DNA from: CAJXSN01 sp947492235
GTDB taxonomy: Bacteria > Pseudomonadota > Alphaproteobacteria > Sphingomonadales > Sphingomonadaceae
Length of the DNA stretch: 64,000 bases
Assembly (NCBI RefSeq): GCF_042492175.1
Contig: NZ_CP170453.1
Coordinates: 186,001 to 250,000 of the forward strand
Reading direction: 5' to 3'
Positions 17,221-26,044 of the stretch are shown piece after piece; position 1 is the first letter of the stretch; every line of letters starts with the position of its first letter. Both the position numbers and the translations under genes were made by a program. The notes below the pieces were generated by a model. It worked only from the letters and a program-made list of their open reading frames with translations, did no database searches and was not told the origin of the DNA.

Positions 17221-19611
17221 ATGTTGAATGCATGGTTGCAGAAACCGGCAGTGCGGGAGTTTCTCCTGCTCGACCTGATCAATCACGAGGTCGCCGAAGC
17301 CGACCGTGAATGGTGGGCGCGCTGTAAACTGAATCACACCGCCGCTTTCCCCTATCTGGCCTATGACTGCGTTCGCCTGATCGCTGGCCTGATTATTTAC
17401 GCGATTTTCGTCCCGGCGACTCTCTTGGTCGTCATGGGCGTCATCGGTAGCGGGATAATCCTGTGCCAGATGTGGATCGAGCAGAGCATCAAGAAGGGCG
17501 ACAGATCGCACCGCGCCAATTACGCCGCCTTCCGCGATCTGGTAATCGTAAGGGCCGTATTTTGGGGCGTGGTAACCGCCACGGGTCTGTCTTTCGGCCC
17601 TTCGGAGTGGATCCCTGCCCTGGTCGCCTGCGCCCTCTTTGTGTTGTTCGTCGATACGCTGTGCATGATTGCCCTGCCCCGCCGGGCGCTTCTGGCCGCG
17701 TCGATCTATGCTGCGGCGATTTCTATTCCCGTGGTGGTGTTCCATAGCGGGCCAATCTGGATCGCGGCCATCATGGCCACATCGGCTCTGATTTTCCTGC
17801 ATTGGGCCATGTTCAATCTGAACTTCCTGTTCGCCACCCGCCGTCTGCGCACGCGCAAACTGACCGAGGCGAAGGACACCATCCAGCTGCTTCTTAACCA
17901 GTATGATGAGGATGGCAGCGACTGGCTGTTCGAATGCGACAAGGAAGGCCAGATTCTACGTCCCAACGAACGGTTCTGCCGCGCGGCGGATCGCAGCGCG
18001 CAGGAAATGGACGGGATGCGCCTGTCGCTATTGTTCGATGACTGCCCGGAGCGTGAGGAACTGCGGACGCTGGGCGAGAAGGAAGACAATTTCCGCGGGC
18101 TGGTGATCCCGCTCACTGTGCGGGGCGAGAATTGCTGGTGGTCGATCAGCGCGCGTCCGATCTATTCCGCGGATGGTCATCTGGAATGCTGGCGCGGCTT
18201 TATGACCGACATCTCACGCTCCCGCCGGGCAGAGGCCAAGGTCACTTACATGGCGCATTACGATGTGCTGACCAATCTGCCCAATCGCAGCCTGTTCAAC
18301 ACGACGCTGCGGCGCGCCTTCGACCGGCAGGATGACGGCCAGCTCATGGGCGTTCTCTATGTCGATCTCGACCATTTCAAGGCGGTCAACGATACGCACG
18401 GCCACGCAGTGGGCGATATCGTATTGAGCGAGGCTGCCCGCCGGATCGAGCGCGCTGTGGGGCACACTTCGATGGTCGCACGATTGGGCGGAGACGAGTT
18501 TGCAGTCTTGCTCGACCGGCTGACCGACCGCGAGGAAGCGCTGGGAGTCGCCCAGTCGATCGTGTCCGCCATGGACGAGCCGGTCCGGGTCGCTGGGCAT
18601 AACAGCCCGCTGCCCATCGGGGCCAGCGTCGGCGTGGCTTTCGCGCCCGACAATGGCCGCACCGGAGAGGAAGTGCTGAAAGCTGCCGATATGGCGCTGT
18701 ATGATGCCAAAGCGCGCGGACGCAGCGGAGCCAGCGTCTTCGACCCCGGCATGCAGCAGGAAGTGCAGAGCCGCCGCGAGCTGGAGCTCGATTTGCGCGC
18801 GGCGCTCTCGCGCGGACAGCTGGAGGTACAGTATCAGCCTTTGAAAGATGCGGTGACGACAGACACGGTCGGTTACGAGGCATTGCTGCGCTGGCACCAT
18901 CCTGAACGCGGAATGGTCAGTCCGGCGACCTTCATTCCGATTGCCGAGGAAACCGGGCAAATCCTGCCCATCGGCGCCTGGGTGCTGCGCGAGGCGCTGA
19001 ACGAGGCGGCGAACTGGCCCGAAGATATCAGCGTCTCGGTCAATCTCTCGCCCGCACAGATGCGCGATGAAGGGCTGGTCAACACCATTGTCGGCGCGCT
19101 CGCCACCAGCGGTGTTGCGCCGCACCGGCTCGAGCTGGAAATTACCGAATCCCTGCTGATGCAGGACAATGAGGAAAACATCGCCCTGCTGCACAAAATC
19201 CGCAGCCTCGGCGTGCAGATCTCGCTCGACGATTTCGGGACCGGCTATTCCTCGCTGAATTACCTGCGCAGCTTCCCGTTTGACCGGATCAAGATCGACC
19301 GGTGTTTTGTGCAGGACATCGCCGAGGAGGAAGACAGCGACGCCATCGTCAATGCGGTCGTCGAACTGGCCAGCAAGCTAAAGATGCGCACCACCGCCGA
19401 GGGTATCGAGAACACCGAGCAACTGGACCGCATCCGCGCCACCGGTTGCACATCCGTTCAGGGCTTTCTGTTCGACGCGGCCAAACCGCCGGCCCAGCTG
19501 GAGCATGGGGCGGAGCAGCGTATGCTCCGCGCCCCGCAGCCGACGGTCACGTCGATTGCCCCGGCGGACAAGACGGAAGAACCCGCCAAGCCGGACCGCA
19601 AATCGGCTTAG
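17221..19611 (+). CDS. Membrane-bound PAS-GGDEF-EAL cyclic-di-GMP protein
   Basis: 796 residues. N-terminal membrane region (about residues 40-200, five or six segments), a PAS-like domain (about 220-335, with WLFECDKEGQILRPNERFC), GGDEF (340-500) and EAL (515-760). The GGDEF site is intact at RLGGDEFAVLLDR (residue about 421). The EAL motif is intact as GYEALLRWHHP (about 553), with DDFGTGYSSLNYLR and KIDRCFVQD. Both synthesis and breakdown of c-di-GMP are therefore possible; a bifunctional or switchable enzyme cannot be distinguished here. The PAS domain suggests a ligand or redox input. The stop overlaps the convergent cobS stop. Confidence 0.94.
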   Translation: MLNAWLQKPAVREFLLLDLINHEVAEADREWWARCKLNHTAAFPYLAYDCVRLIAGLIIYAIFVPATLLVVMGVIGSGIILCQMWIEQSIKKGDRSHRANYAAFRDLVIVRAVFWGVVTATGLSFGPSEWIPALVACALFVLFVDTLCMIALPRRALLAASIYAAAISIPVVVFHSGPIWIAAIMATSALIFLHWAMFNLNFLFATRRLRTRKLTEAKDTIQLLLNQYDEDGSDWLFECDKEGQILRPNERFCRAADRSAQEMDGMRLSLLFDDCPEREELRTLGEKEDNFRGLVIPLTVRGENCWWSISARPIYSADGHLECWRGFMTDISRSRRAEAKVTYMAHYDVLTNLPNRSLFNTTLRRAFDRQDDGQLMGVLYVDLDHFKAVNDTHGHAVGDIVLSEAARRIERAVGHTSMVARLGGDEFAVLLDRLTDREEALGVAQSIVSAMDEPVRVAGHNSPLPIGASVGVAFAPDNGRTGEEVLKAADMALYDAKARGRSGASVFDPGMQQEVQSRRELELDLRAALSRGQLEVQYQPLKDAVTTDTVGYEALLRWHHPERGMVSPATFIPIAEETGQILPIGAWVLREALNEAANWPEDISVSVNLSPAQMRDEGLVNTIVGALATSGVAPHRLELEITESLLMQDNEENIALLHKIRSLGVQISLDDFGTGYSSLNYLRSFPFDRIKIDRCFVQDIAEEEDSDAIVNAVVELASKLKMRTTAEGIENTEQLDRIRATGCTSVQGFLFDAAKPPAQLEHGAEQRMLRAPQPTVTSIAPADKTEEPAKPDRKSA

Positions 19612-20606
19612 GCGTTCGCGCCTGCCACCACGCTTTCGGGCAATTCGGTGCCGAACACGCGCTGGTAATATTCCGCAACCAGCATCCGCTCCGCCTCGTC
19701 GCATTTGTTGAGGAAGCTGAGGCGGAAGGCGAAGCCGGTATCCTTGAAGATCGCGGCGTTTTGCGCCCAGGTAATCACCGTACGCGGGCTCATCACGGTG
19801 GAGATATCCCCGTTCATGAAGCCCTGCCGCGTTAGGTCGGCGACCTTGATCATGTCGGCCAACAGCTTCTTGTCGGTCTCCGGATTCTTGGAAGCGACGA
19901 TCTCTTCCTCCACCTCTGCAGGCAGATAATTGAGGCCCACCACAATGTTCCAGCGGTCCATCTGGCCCTGATTGATCTGCTGCGTGCCGTGATACAGCCC
20001 GCTGGTATCGCCCAGCCCGACCGTGTTGGATGTCGCAAACATACGGAAATGCGGATCGGGGCGGATCACGCGGTTCTGGTCAAGCAGGGTCAGCTTGCCG
20101 CTTTGCTCCAGCACGCGCTGGATCACGAACATCACGTCGGGGCGGCCTGCATCATATTCGTCGAACACCAGCGCGACCGGATGCTGCAAGGCCCATGGCA
20201 ACAGACCTTCGCGGAACTCGGTCACCTGCAGCCCGTCACGCAGGACAATTGCATCGCGCCCGATCAGGTCGATCCGGCTGATATGCGCATCGAGGTTGAT
20301 CCGGATGCACGGCCAGTTCAGCCGCGCGGCAACTTGCTCGATATGGGTCGATTTGCCCGTCCCGTGATAGCCCTGCACCATCACCCGGCGGTCATGCGCA
20401 AAGCCGGCCAGAATCGCGAGCGTCGTGTCCGGGTCAAATACATAGCTTTCGTCGAGGTCCGGCACGCGGTCATCCGCCTTGGAGAAGGCCGGCACCTGCC
20501 AGTCGATATCGACGCCGAATGTCTCGCGAACATCCACCGTGGTGTCGGGCGCGGCCATCAGGGTCTTGTCGCGGGCTTCGAAGCTTTTTTCTGTGAGATC
20601 GTTCAT
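19608..20606 (-). CDS. cobS: Cobaltochelatase subunit CobS
   Basis: 332 residues from ATG 20606; the open frame extends upstream to 20678 but that part is not family-like. AAA+ ATPase of the CobNST complex that inserts cobalt into hydrogenobyrinic diamide in aerobic B12 synthesis. Walker A is GYHGTGKST, Walker B ALVFDEYDAG, and sensor RMFATSNTVGLGDTSGLYHG is typical of CobS. CobT and CobN are not in the window, and the gene stands alone next to a MpaB-like oxygenase. In some alphaproteobacteria CobS/CobT-type pairs exist without B12 synthesis, so the exact role depends on the rest of the genome. Confidence 0.93.
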   Translation of the reverse strand: MNDLTEKSFEARDKTLMAAPDTTVDVRETFGVDIDWQVPAFSKADDRVPDLDESYVFDPDTTLAILAGFAHDRRVMVQGYHGTGKSTHIEQVAARLNWPCIRINLDAHISRIDLIGRDAIVLRDGLQVTEFREGLLPWALQHPVALVFDEYDAGRPDVMFVIQRVLEQSGKLTLLDQNRVIRPDPHFRMFATSNTVGLGDTSGLYHGTQQINQGQMDRWNIVVGLNYLPAEVEEEIVASKNPETDKKLLADMIKVADLTRQGFMNGDISTVMSPRTVITWAQNAAIFKDTGFAFRLSFLNKCDEAERMLVAEYYQRVFGTELPESVVAGANA

Positions 20607-20698
20607 CGCTGCACCGGTTAGCCGCGCGCCCGCCGCGCTGCAAGCGGGACGAAGGCCGACATTTTGTTGGGCGCGCACAAGTGCCTATATACAGCGCT

Positions 20699-21544
20699 AT
20701 GCCGCCCGAGCCGCCATCCGAATTTCTGCGCCGCCAAGTGGTGGACCGCGTGCGTGCCGTCTTCCACGAACGACCCGACCAGACCCCGCCGGTGCCGCCC
20801 AGCGACGATGCTTTGTTCGAGAAAGACACGCCGATCCGAATGGTGCACGCCGATGTGGTGGGCATGATGGTCGGCGGGATACGCGGGCTGTTTCTGCAGA
20901 TGCTGCATCCCCACGCGCTGCAAGGCGTGCTGGACCATTCCAACTTCCGCACCGACATGCACGGGCGGCTGCGGCGCACGGCCAACTTCATCGCCGTCAC
21001 CACATTTGGCCATCAGGACCGTGCGAAGGAGGCGATCGAGCGGGTCAACCGTATCCACGCCCGGGTTGGCGGCACCCTGCCCGATGGCACGCGCTATGAG
21101 GCGACCGATCCGCGCACGCTGGCGTGGGTCCATGTGGCCGAGGCGACCAGCTTCCTGACCGCCTATATCCGCCATGTCCGCCCCGATATGCCGCATAGCG
21201 AGCGCGACGAATATTACCGCCAGTTCGCCATCATCGCCCGCGCGCTGGGGGCCGATCCCGTGCCGCTGGACCAGCGCGAGGCGGAGACCATTTTCCGCGA
21301 GCTGCGGGCGGATTTGCAGACCTCCGAAGCCGCGCGCGAAGTTGCGCAGTTTGTGGTCAGCATCAAACCCGAAGGCGCGCCGGTCGCCTTGCAAAAGGCG
21401 CTGGTTGCCGAGGCAATCGAAACCCTGCCCGCCTTTGCCCGATCCATGCTGGGCTTGGAGCGCCCGGGCCTGACCGGTATTCCCGCCCGTGCCGCAACAT
21501 GGGGGGCTGGCAAGACCCTGCGCTGGGCTTTCCGGCAAAGCTGA
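20699..21544 (+). CDS. MpaB/DUF2236 family oxygenase-like protein
   Basis: 281 residues from ATG 20699 (GTG at 20681 possible). The conserved region MLHPHALQGVLDHSNFRTDMHGRLRRT, followed by TTFG and VHVAEATSFL, identifies the MpaB/rubber oxygenase-like (DUF2236) family. Members carry a b-type haem bound by histidines, and some, such as Lcp and MpaB, cleave C=C bonds. No signal peptide was seen. Its substrate is unknown. Divergent from cobS with about 90 bp between starts, which must hold both promoters. Confidence 0.86.
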   Translation: MPPEPPSEFLRRQVVDRVRAVFHERPDQTPPVPPSDDALFEKDTPIRMVHADVVGMMVGGIRGLFLQMLHPHALQGVLDHSNFRTDMHGRLRRTANFIAVTTFGHQDRAKEAIERVNRIHARVGGTLPDGTRYEATDPRTLAWVHVAEATSFLTAYIRHVRPDMPHSERDEYYRQFAIIARALGADPVPLDQREAETIFRELRADLQTSEAAREVAQFVVSIKPEGAPVALQKALVAEAIETLPAFARSMLGLERPGLTGIPARAATWGAGKTLRWAFRQS

Positions 21545-21620
21545 CGATCCGCCCTCCCGTCCGGCTTCGGCAAATTGGCCACTTTGTGCTAAGCGGAGCA
21601 GCAATCAACGGGAGAGAGAA

Positions 21621-21980
21621 ATGTATATTGCCTGTGCTGTCCTGGCCGTGCCGGAAGACAAGCGAAGCGCTTATGAAGAAGCCGCTGCTTTCATGGCCGA
21701 TTGGTCCATGAAACACGGCGCGCTGGAAGTGATGGAAGCATGGGAGCGCGACGTTCCCGAAGGCAAGAAAACCGATTACCGTCAGGCTGTGCAAGCCGGT
21801 GAAGGCGAAAAAATCGTCACCGGGTGGGTCATCTGGCCGGACAAGGAAACCTTCGAGAAAGCGCACGAAGCGATGGCCAAGGGCGAAGGATTTGAAGGCC
21901 ATCCCGGCGGCGAACCGCCCTTCGACGGCAGCCGGCTGATCTTCGGCATGTTCGAACCCGTTCTGACCCGCGGACGGTAA
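21621..21980 (+). CDS. DUF1428 family protein
   Basis: 119 residues from ATG 21621 with a GGGAGAGAG ribosome binding site just upstream; the frame is open further upstream but without protein-like sequence. The features of DUF1428 proteins are present: an opening like YIACAVLAVPEDKRSAYEEAA, WSMKHGALEVMEAWERDVP, VTGWVIWPDKETFEKAHEAM, and a final FDGSRLIFGMFEPVL. These are small dimeric alpha+beta-barrel proteins with no established function. The gene is followed after 12 bp by a glutathione transferase, suggesting a short stress-related operon. Confidence 0.86.
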   Translation: MYIACAVLAVPEDKRSAYEEAAAFMADWSMKHGALEVMEAWERDVPEGKKTDYRQAVQAGEGEKIVTGWVIWPDKETFEKAHEAMAKGEGFEGHPGGEPPFDGSRLIFGMFEPVLTRGR

Positions 21981-21992
21981 GGAGCGCGACCC

Positions 21993-22631
21993 ATGGCTGA
22001 ATTCACATTCTACACCGTCGCGATGAGCCGGGGCCAGATTGCCCGCTGGGCGCTGCACGAGGCGGGCGCGGATTACGAACAGGTGGTGTTCGAATGGGCC
22101 ACCCGGCCCGACAATTTCACCGACATCAATCCGATGAACAAAGTGCCTGCGCTGGTGCATCATCATGCCATTGAATCCGGGGGGCACCACGATCACACCA
22201 TCACCGAATGCGCGGCGATCAACCACTACCTCGCCGAGACCCACCCCGATGCAGGCCTGCTGCCTGATACGCATGAAAAAGCTGCCTATTTCCGCTGGCT
22301 GTTTTTCGCCGCCGGGCCGCTGGAGCAGGCGCTGATGGCCAAGGCGCTGAACTGGGAAGTGCCCGAAGAACGCACCGCCACCGCTGGGTTCGGGACGCTG
22401 GAGCTGACGTTATCTGCAATGGATGGCTGGCTGTCTTCGCACGATTTTGTCTGCGGCGAGCGGTTTACGATGGCCGACACCTATGTCGGCAGCCAGTTCG
22501 TGTGGGGTCTGCGCTTCGGCTCGATCCCCGCAACGCCTGCTTTCAAGGCTTATGTCGAACGCGTGACCCAGCGGAAGGCCTATTCCGAGGCGAATGCGAT
22601 CGATGCGGAGCTGATCGAGGCGGCGGGGTAA
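21993..22631 (+). CDS. Glutathione S-transferase family protein
   Basis: 212 residues. Conjugates or reduces electrophiles with glutathione in the cytoplasm. The thioredoxin-like domain comes first (FYTVAMSRGQIARWALHEAGADYEQV, with NPMNKVPALV and TECAAINHYLAE), and the helical domain with FTMADTYVGSQF second. The first-helix Ser in AMSRGQ is a plausible catalytic residue. Substrate cannot be deduced. It ends at a palindromic repeat. Confidence 0.9.
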   Translation: MAEFTFYTVAMSRGQIARWALHEAGADYEQVVFEWATRPDNFTDINPMNKVPALVHHHAIESGGHHDHTITECAAINHYLAETHPDAGLLPDTHEKAAYFRWLFFAAGPLEQALMAKALNWEVPEERTATAGFGTLELTLSAMDGWLSSHDFVCGERFTMADTYVGSQFVWGLRFGSIPATPAFKAYVERVTQRKAYSEANAIDAELIEAAG

Positions 22632-22667
22632 GGACGAAGCCTGCGGGTAGCCGCCTGCACATCCACC

Positions 22668-22757
22668 CGTTCGCCCTGAGCCTTTCGAAGGGCTGCTCTG
22701 CTTTCGAGCGAAGGTCCCACAGTGAAGAACAGTCCTTCGACAAGCTCAGGACGAACG
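22668..22757. repeat. REPIN-type inverted palindromic repeat, copy 1
   Basis: A left arm CGTTCGCCCTGAGCC (then TTTCGAAGGGCTG) and a right arm that reads, on the opposite strand, CGTTCGTCCTGAGCT (then TGTCGAAGGACTG) flank a roughly 34-base middle. The arms match each other at about 23 of 28 positions and resemble the second copy at 31330-31421. Each arm also contains a short internal palindrome. It lies between the convergent ends of the glutathione transferase and J-domain genes. Such elements are spread through Sphingomonadales genomes and are moved by RAYT transposases in other bacteria. Confidence 0.85.
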
Positions 22758-22784
22758 GGTTTGGGGTATTGTGCCTGACAAGAC

Positions 22785-23384
22785 TCACCCGATCGCCCGC
22801 GATTTCCGCAGCAATTGATACGCGTCCACCACCCGGGTCAGGCGCTTTTCATACTTCCGGTCCCCGCCATTGCGGTCGGGGTGATAGCGGCGGACCAGTT
22901 CGGAATACCGTCGCCGCAAGCGCCTGCGGTCCGTTTCCAGCCCTAGCCCCATCACCTCCAGCGCCTTCGCCTCGTCCGGTGAAAATCTGCCGTCCATAGC
23001 CATCTCGGCCTCGCGCCGGGCGCGGCTTTTGATGCCATTGGCCCGCGCGCCGATCGCGTCGAGCGGATCGTGGAAGTCGGCCCAGCGCGGCATTCCGTCC
23101 ACACCGGCGGTCGGCTTGAACGCGCGCGTCTCGCTCGCCCAGCCCGACGCCGGCGACTGCGCGCTGAGGATTTCATCCGCGCTCATCCCTTCGAACCAGT
23201 CATACCCGGCATTGAATTCGCGCACATGGTCCAGGCAGAACCAGCGCCATTGGCCCGGCCCGTCAAAGCTGTTCCCGGCAAGACCCGGTGCGCGAAATTC
23301 GCCCGGCTCTTCGCAGGTTGGATGTTCGCAGATGCGCCCTGTATCTTCGTATCGGCCGTGGAATTTCGTGCTGCGCATCCCCAT
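22785..23384 (-). CDS. J-domain protein with C-terminal DnaJ domain
   Basis: 199 residues. J-domain proteins recruit and stimulate Hsp70 (DnaK). Here the J domain is at the C-terminus (about residues 135-195): ALEVMGLGLETDRRRLRRRYSELV, then RRYHPDRNGGDRKYEKRL with the invariant HPD. The N-terminus is not a standard DnaJ domain but has CEHPTCEEPGEFRAP and WFCLDHVREFN with conserved Cys/His, which may bind zinc. This arrangement is a recognised alphaproteobacterial 'DnaJ domain-containing' protein. Divergent from bolA, about 50 bp apart. Confidence 0.92.
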   Translation of the reverse strand: MGMRSTKFHGRYEDTGRICEHPTCEEPGEFRAPGLAGNSFDGPGQWRWFCLDHVREFNAGYDWFEGMSADEILSAQSPASGWASETRAFKPTAGVDGMPRWADFHDPLDAIGARANGIKSRARREAEMAMDGRFSPDEAKALEVMGLGLETDRRRLRRRYSELVRRYHPDRNGGDRKYEKRLTRVVDAYQLLRKSRAIG

Positions 23385-23434
23385 TAGGATGGGGAGTAAT
23401 CCCGCATGTGAAAACCCCCGAAGGAGAATTGTCG

Positions 23435-23707
23435 ATGGCTGGCCCGGTACAGAAAGAAATGGAACGTCTGCTGCAGGACGCCTTTTCGCCCACGCGGCTG
23501 GAAGTCATCAATGACAGCGCCAGCCATGCGGGCCATTCGGGCGACGACGGCAGCGGGGAATCGCATTTTACCGTGGTGATCGAAGCCGCCGCCTTTGCCG
23601 ACATGAACCGCATCGAGCGCCAGCGCGCGGTCAATCAGGCGCTGGGCGACATTCCCGGCCAGCGCGTGCACGCCCTAGCGATTAAGGCGAGTGAACCGGC
23701 AGCATAG
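23435..23707 (+). CDS. bolA: BolA family protein
   Basis: 90 residues from ATG 23435, with AAGGAGA ten bases upstream. BolA proteins partner with monothiol glutaredoxins in iron-sulphur cluster handling and in regulating growth and envelope genes. The sequence VQKEMERLLQDAFSPTRLEVINDS, a His/Gly/Asp-rich loop (HAGHSGDDGSGESHF), and the hallmark RIERQRAVNQALGDI with RVHALAIKA are clear. No glutaredoxin gene is close by in the window. Confidence 0.94.
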   Translation: MAGPVQKEMERLLQDAFSPTRLEVINDSASHAGHSGDDGSGESHFTVVIEAAAFADMNRIERQRAVNQALGDIPGQRVHALAIKASEPAA

Positions 23708-23837
23708 GCCCTTTCGCGGCGGCGGCCCCTTGGCCCCCTATGCGGGCGATTTGATTATCGAGGTGTTTGCTTCATAAAGGGTTTTGCATGGTTTTGAGTC
23801 GCACAGCCCCAATTCGAACGGTTTCCGGGTAACGCCC

Positions 23838-24677
23838 ATGCTGCTGTCGCGCACCTTCCGCCCTGGCGAAGATCTGGCACCGTACATCCGGCGCTACTAC
23901 ATCTTCGAGGCGGAGCTGCCCGACGAGATGGTGATCGAGGATTTCCTCCTCTCTGAAACCGCTTTCATCCGCATCCTGCTGGACGGAGACTGGAAGGGCG
24001 AGGTGGAGCCCGGTGTGTGGGATCGCCCGTCCGACACACTGCTTTTTGGCGCAAACGAGCGGCCCTTTCCGGTTCGGGTGAAAGGCAGCTTCAAAGTGCT
24101 GGGCATCGCTATCCGCCCTTGCGGCTGGAAGGCATTGTTCCCCTGGCCGCATCACAAGTTTCGCGACAATTTGTTCCCGCTCAGCGAGTTATGGGGCGAT
24201 CTTGCCACAACCATGGAAGCCGAGCTTAAGGCGGCAGACGGCGACGACGCGATCATCGCCTGCATGGAGGACACTATCCGCACACGCCTCGCCCAGGTGG
24301 GCACGCGCGAAACCGACGATGCGATGGCCCAGTTGGAAGCTATTGCGCGGACCGATTCGAAGATGCTGGTGGAGGAGGTCGCCGCCCGTGCCAATCTCTC
24401 TACCCGTCAGCTGGAACGCCGCTGCCGCGACACATTCGGCCTGACCCCCAAGGCCGTTCTGCGCCGTAGCCGGTTCCTCGACATGGCTACCGCGATGCGC
24501 GGATTCAGCTCGCCTAGCGAGACCGATCTGGCCGCGCTGCGCTATTTCGACCAGTCGCATTTAAACAAGGAATTCAAACGCTTCACCCGCATGACTCCTA
24601 AGCAGTTTGAAAAGGCGGTGACGCCGCTGCAGACCGCCGGGCTGAAACTGCGCGAGGAAAGCCTCTACGAGGATTAG
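23838..24677 (+). CDS. AraC family transcriptional regulator
   Basis: 279 residues from ATG 23838; a TTG at 23784 is also in frame but is not family-like. The N-terminal half is the sensor region, with YIRRYYIFEAELPDEMVIEDF and an IRPCGWKALFPWP stretch that resembles the DUF6597 regulator group. The C-terminal helix-turn-helix pair runs from LVEEVAARANLSTRQLERRC (first HTH) to LRYFDQSHLNKEFKRFTRMTPKQF (second). A promoter for its own regulon was not identified. The next genes (Nudix, pirin, SDR, hydrolase) follow on the same strand and could be its targets; that is inference. Confidence 0.88.
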   Translation: MLLSRTFRPGEDLAPYIRRYYIFEAELPDEMVIEDFLLSETAFIRILLDGDWKGEVEPGVWDRPSDTLLFGANERPFPVRVKGSFKVLGIAIRPCGWKALFPWPHHKFRDNLFPLSELWGDLATTMEAELKAADGDDAIIACMEDTIRTRLAQVGTRETDDAMAQLEAIARTDSKMLVEEVAARANLSTRQLERRCRDTFGLTPKAVLRRSRFLDMATAMRGFSSPSETDLAALRYFDQSHLNKEFKRFTRMTPKQFEKAVTPLQTAGLKLREESLYED

Positions 24678-24682
24678 ATCCG

Positions 24683-25147
24683 GTGGCTGACAGCGCTCCC
24701 CTCCGATTGCGCCGCGCGGCGCGGCTGTTCGTCCTCGATACGCAGGGGCGTATGCTGATGTTTCGCTACGATGTGTCCGACCGCCCGCCCTTCTGGATCA
24801 CACCGGGCGGCGAATGCGATCCGGGCGAAAGCTTCGAGGACGCAGCGCGCCGCGAACTGCGCGAGGAAACCGGGATCATCGCCGATCCGGGGGAGCAGGT
24901 GCTGCGGATGCAGCCGCAATTTAAGACCGTCGAGGGTGAGCCGGTCCAGGGCGACGAGCGGTTTTACATCGTCCATGTCGACGATCCGCAGATCGACACA
25001 TCCGGCCATACCGAACTTGAGCAACAGGTGATGAAACAGCACCGCTGGTTCACCATGGCCGAGATGGAAGACTGGCACGAGGCGATTTACCCGGCAGACG
25101 CTGCGGCGCTCGTATCAGGCCTGCTCACCGAAGGAACCGGCGCATGA
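24683..25147 (+). CDS. Nudix hydrolase
   Basis: 154 residues, GTG start. Hydrolyses nucleoside diphosphate derivatives. The Nudix box is complete: GGECDPGESFEDAARRELREETG, in agreement with G-x5-E-x7-REUxEExGU. Substrate not evident. Its stop overlaps the pirin gene start by four bases (ATGA), so these two are coupled. There are only 5 bp between the AraC regulator stop and this start. Confidence 0.93.
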   Translation: MADSAPLRLRRAARLFVLDTQGRMLMFRYDVSDRPPFWITPGGECDPGESFEDAARRELREETGIIADPGEQVLRMQPQFKTVEGEPVQGDERFYIVHVDDPQIDTSGHTELEQQVMKQHRWFTMAEMEDWHEAIYPADAAALVSGLLTEGTGA

Positions 25148-26025
25148 TCGAACAGACCATAACCCCGGTCACCCATGATCTGGGCGCGTTCGAAGTTCGC
25201 CGCGCCCTGCCTGCACGGACACGCAGCATGGTCGGCCCGTTTATCTTCGTCGATCAGTTCGGTCCCGGCTCGATGGATATCGGCAAGGGGATGGATGTGC
25301 GCCCCCACCCGCATATCAATCTGGCGACCGTCACCTGGCTGTTTCAGGGTGCCATCGACCACCGCGATTCGCTCGGGTCTTTCAGCACCATCCGGCCCGG
25401 ACAGGTCAATCTGATGACGGCGGGGCGCGGCATCGTGCATTCCGAACGCAGCCCGGCCGCGGAACGCGCGAAGGGCCCGCAGCTTTACGGCATGCAGACA
25501 TGGCTCGCGCTGCCCGACGGGCGCGAGGAGATCGACCCCGCCTTTGAGGAGAAACGCGACCTGCCAGTGATCGAGGACAGCTCCAGCAAGGCCATCGTTA
25601 TCATGGGCGAACTGTGGGGAAGCCGCGCGCCGACCACGACCTATGCCGATACGATCTACGCCGAGATCGTGCTTGGTCCACAAGGGGCGATTCCCATCGA
25701 AGCGGAAGCGGATGAGCGCGCGCTGATGCTGGTCGGCGGAGAGGCCGAGGTCGATGACACTCCGCTCGGTCTTTATACGCTCACCGTGCTGAAACCGGGC
25801 GCGGCGATGACTGTGCGTTCCGGCAAAGGCGCGCGCGTCATGCTGCTGGGCGGAGAGGCCTTCACGACCAAGCGCACCGCGTGGTGGAACTTCGTCTCCT
25901 CCAGCAAGGAACGGATCGAGCAGGCAAAGGAAGATTGGCGCGCGGGCCGCTTCCCGACAGTTCCCGGTGACGAGGAAGAACACATCCCCTTGCCCGAAAG
26001 GCCGAAGACGGTCACCTATCCCTGA
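25144..26025 (+). CDS. Pirin family protein
   Basis: 293 residues. Bicupin with metal-binding residues in the N-terminal domain: VRPHPHINLATVTWLFQG contains the His motif, and GIVHSERSPA supplies further ligands (His, Glu). Pirins include quercetinase-like enzymes and redox-sensing regulators; the role here is unknown. The C-terminal domain, TVLKPGAAMTVRSGKGARVMLLGGEAF, is also typical. Start overlaps the Nudix stop. Followed by an SDR gene 20 bp on. Confidence 0.93.
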   Translation: MIEQTITPVTHDLGAFEVRRALPARTRSMVGPFIFVDQFGPGSMDIGKGMDVRPHPHINLATVTWLFQGAIDHRDSLGSFSTIRPGQVNLMTAGRGIVHSERSPAAERAKGPQLYGMQTWLALPDGREEIDPAFEEKRDLPVIEDSSSKAIVIMGELWGSRAPTTTYADTIYAEIVLGPQGAIPIEAEADERALMLVGGEAEVDDTPLGLYTLTVLKPGAAMTVRSGKGARVMLLGGEAFTTKRTAWWNFVSSSKERIEQAKEDWRAGRFPTVPGDEEEHIPLPERPKTVTYP

Positions 26026-26044
26026 ACATCGTCAGGGAGAGAGC

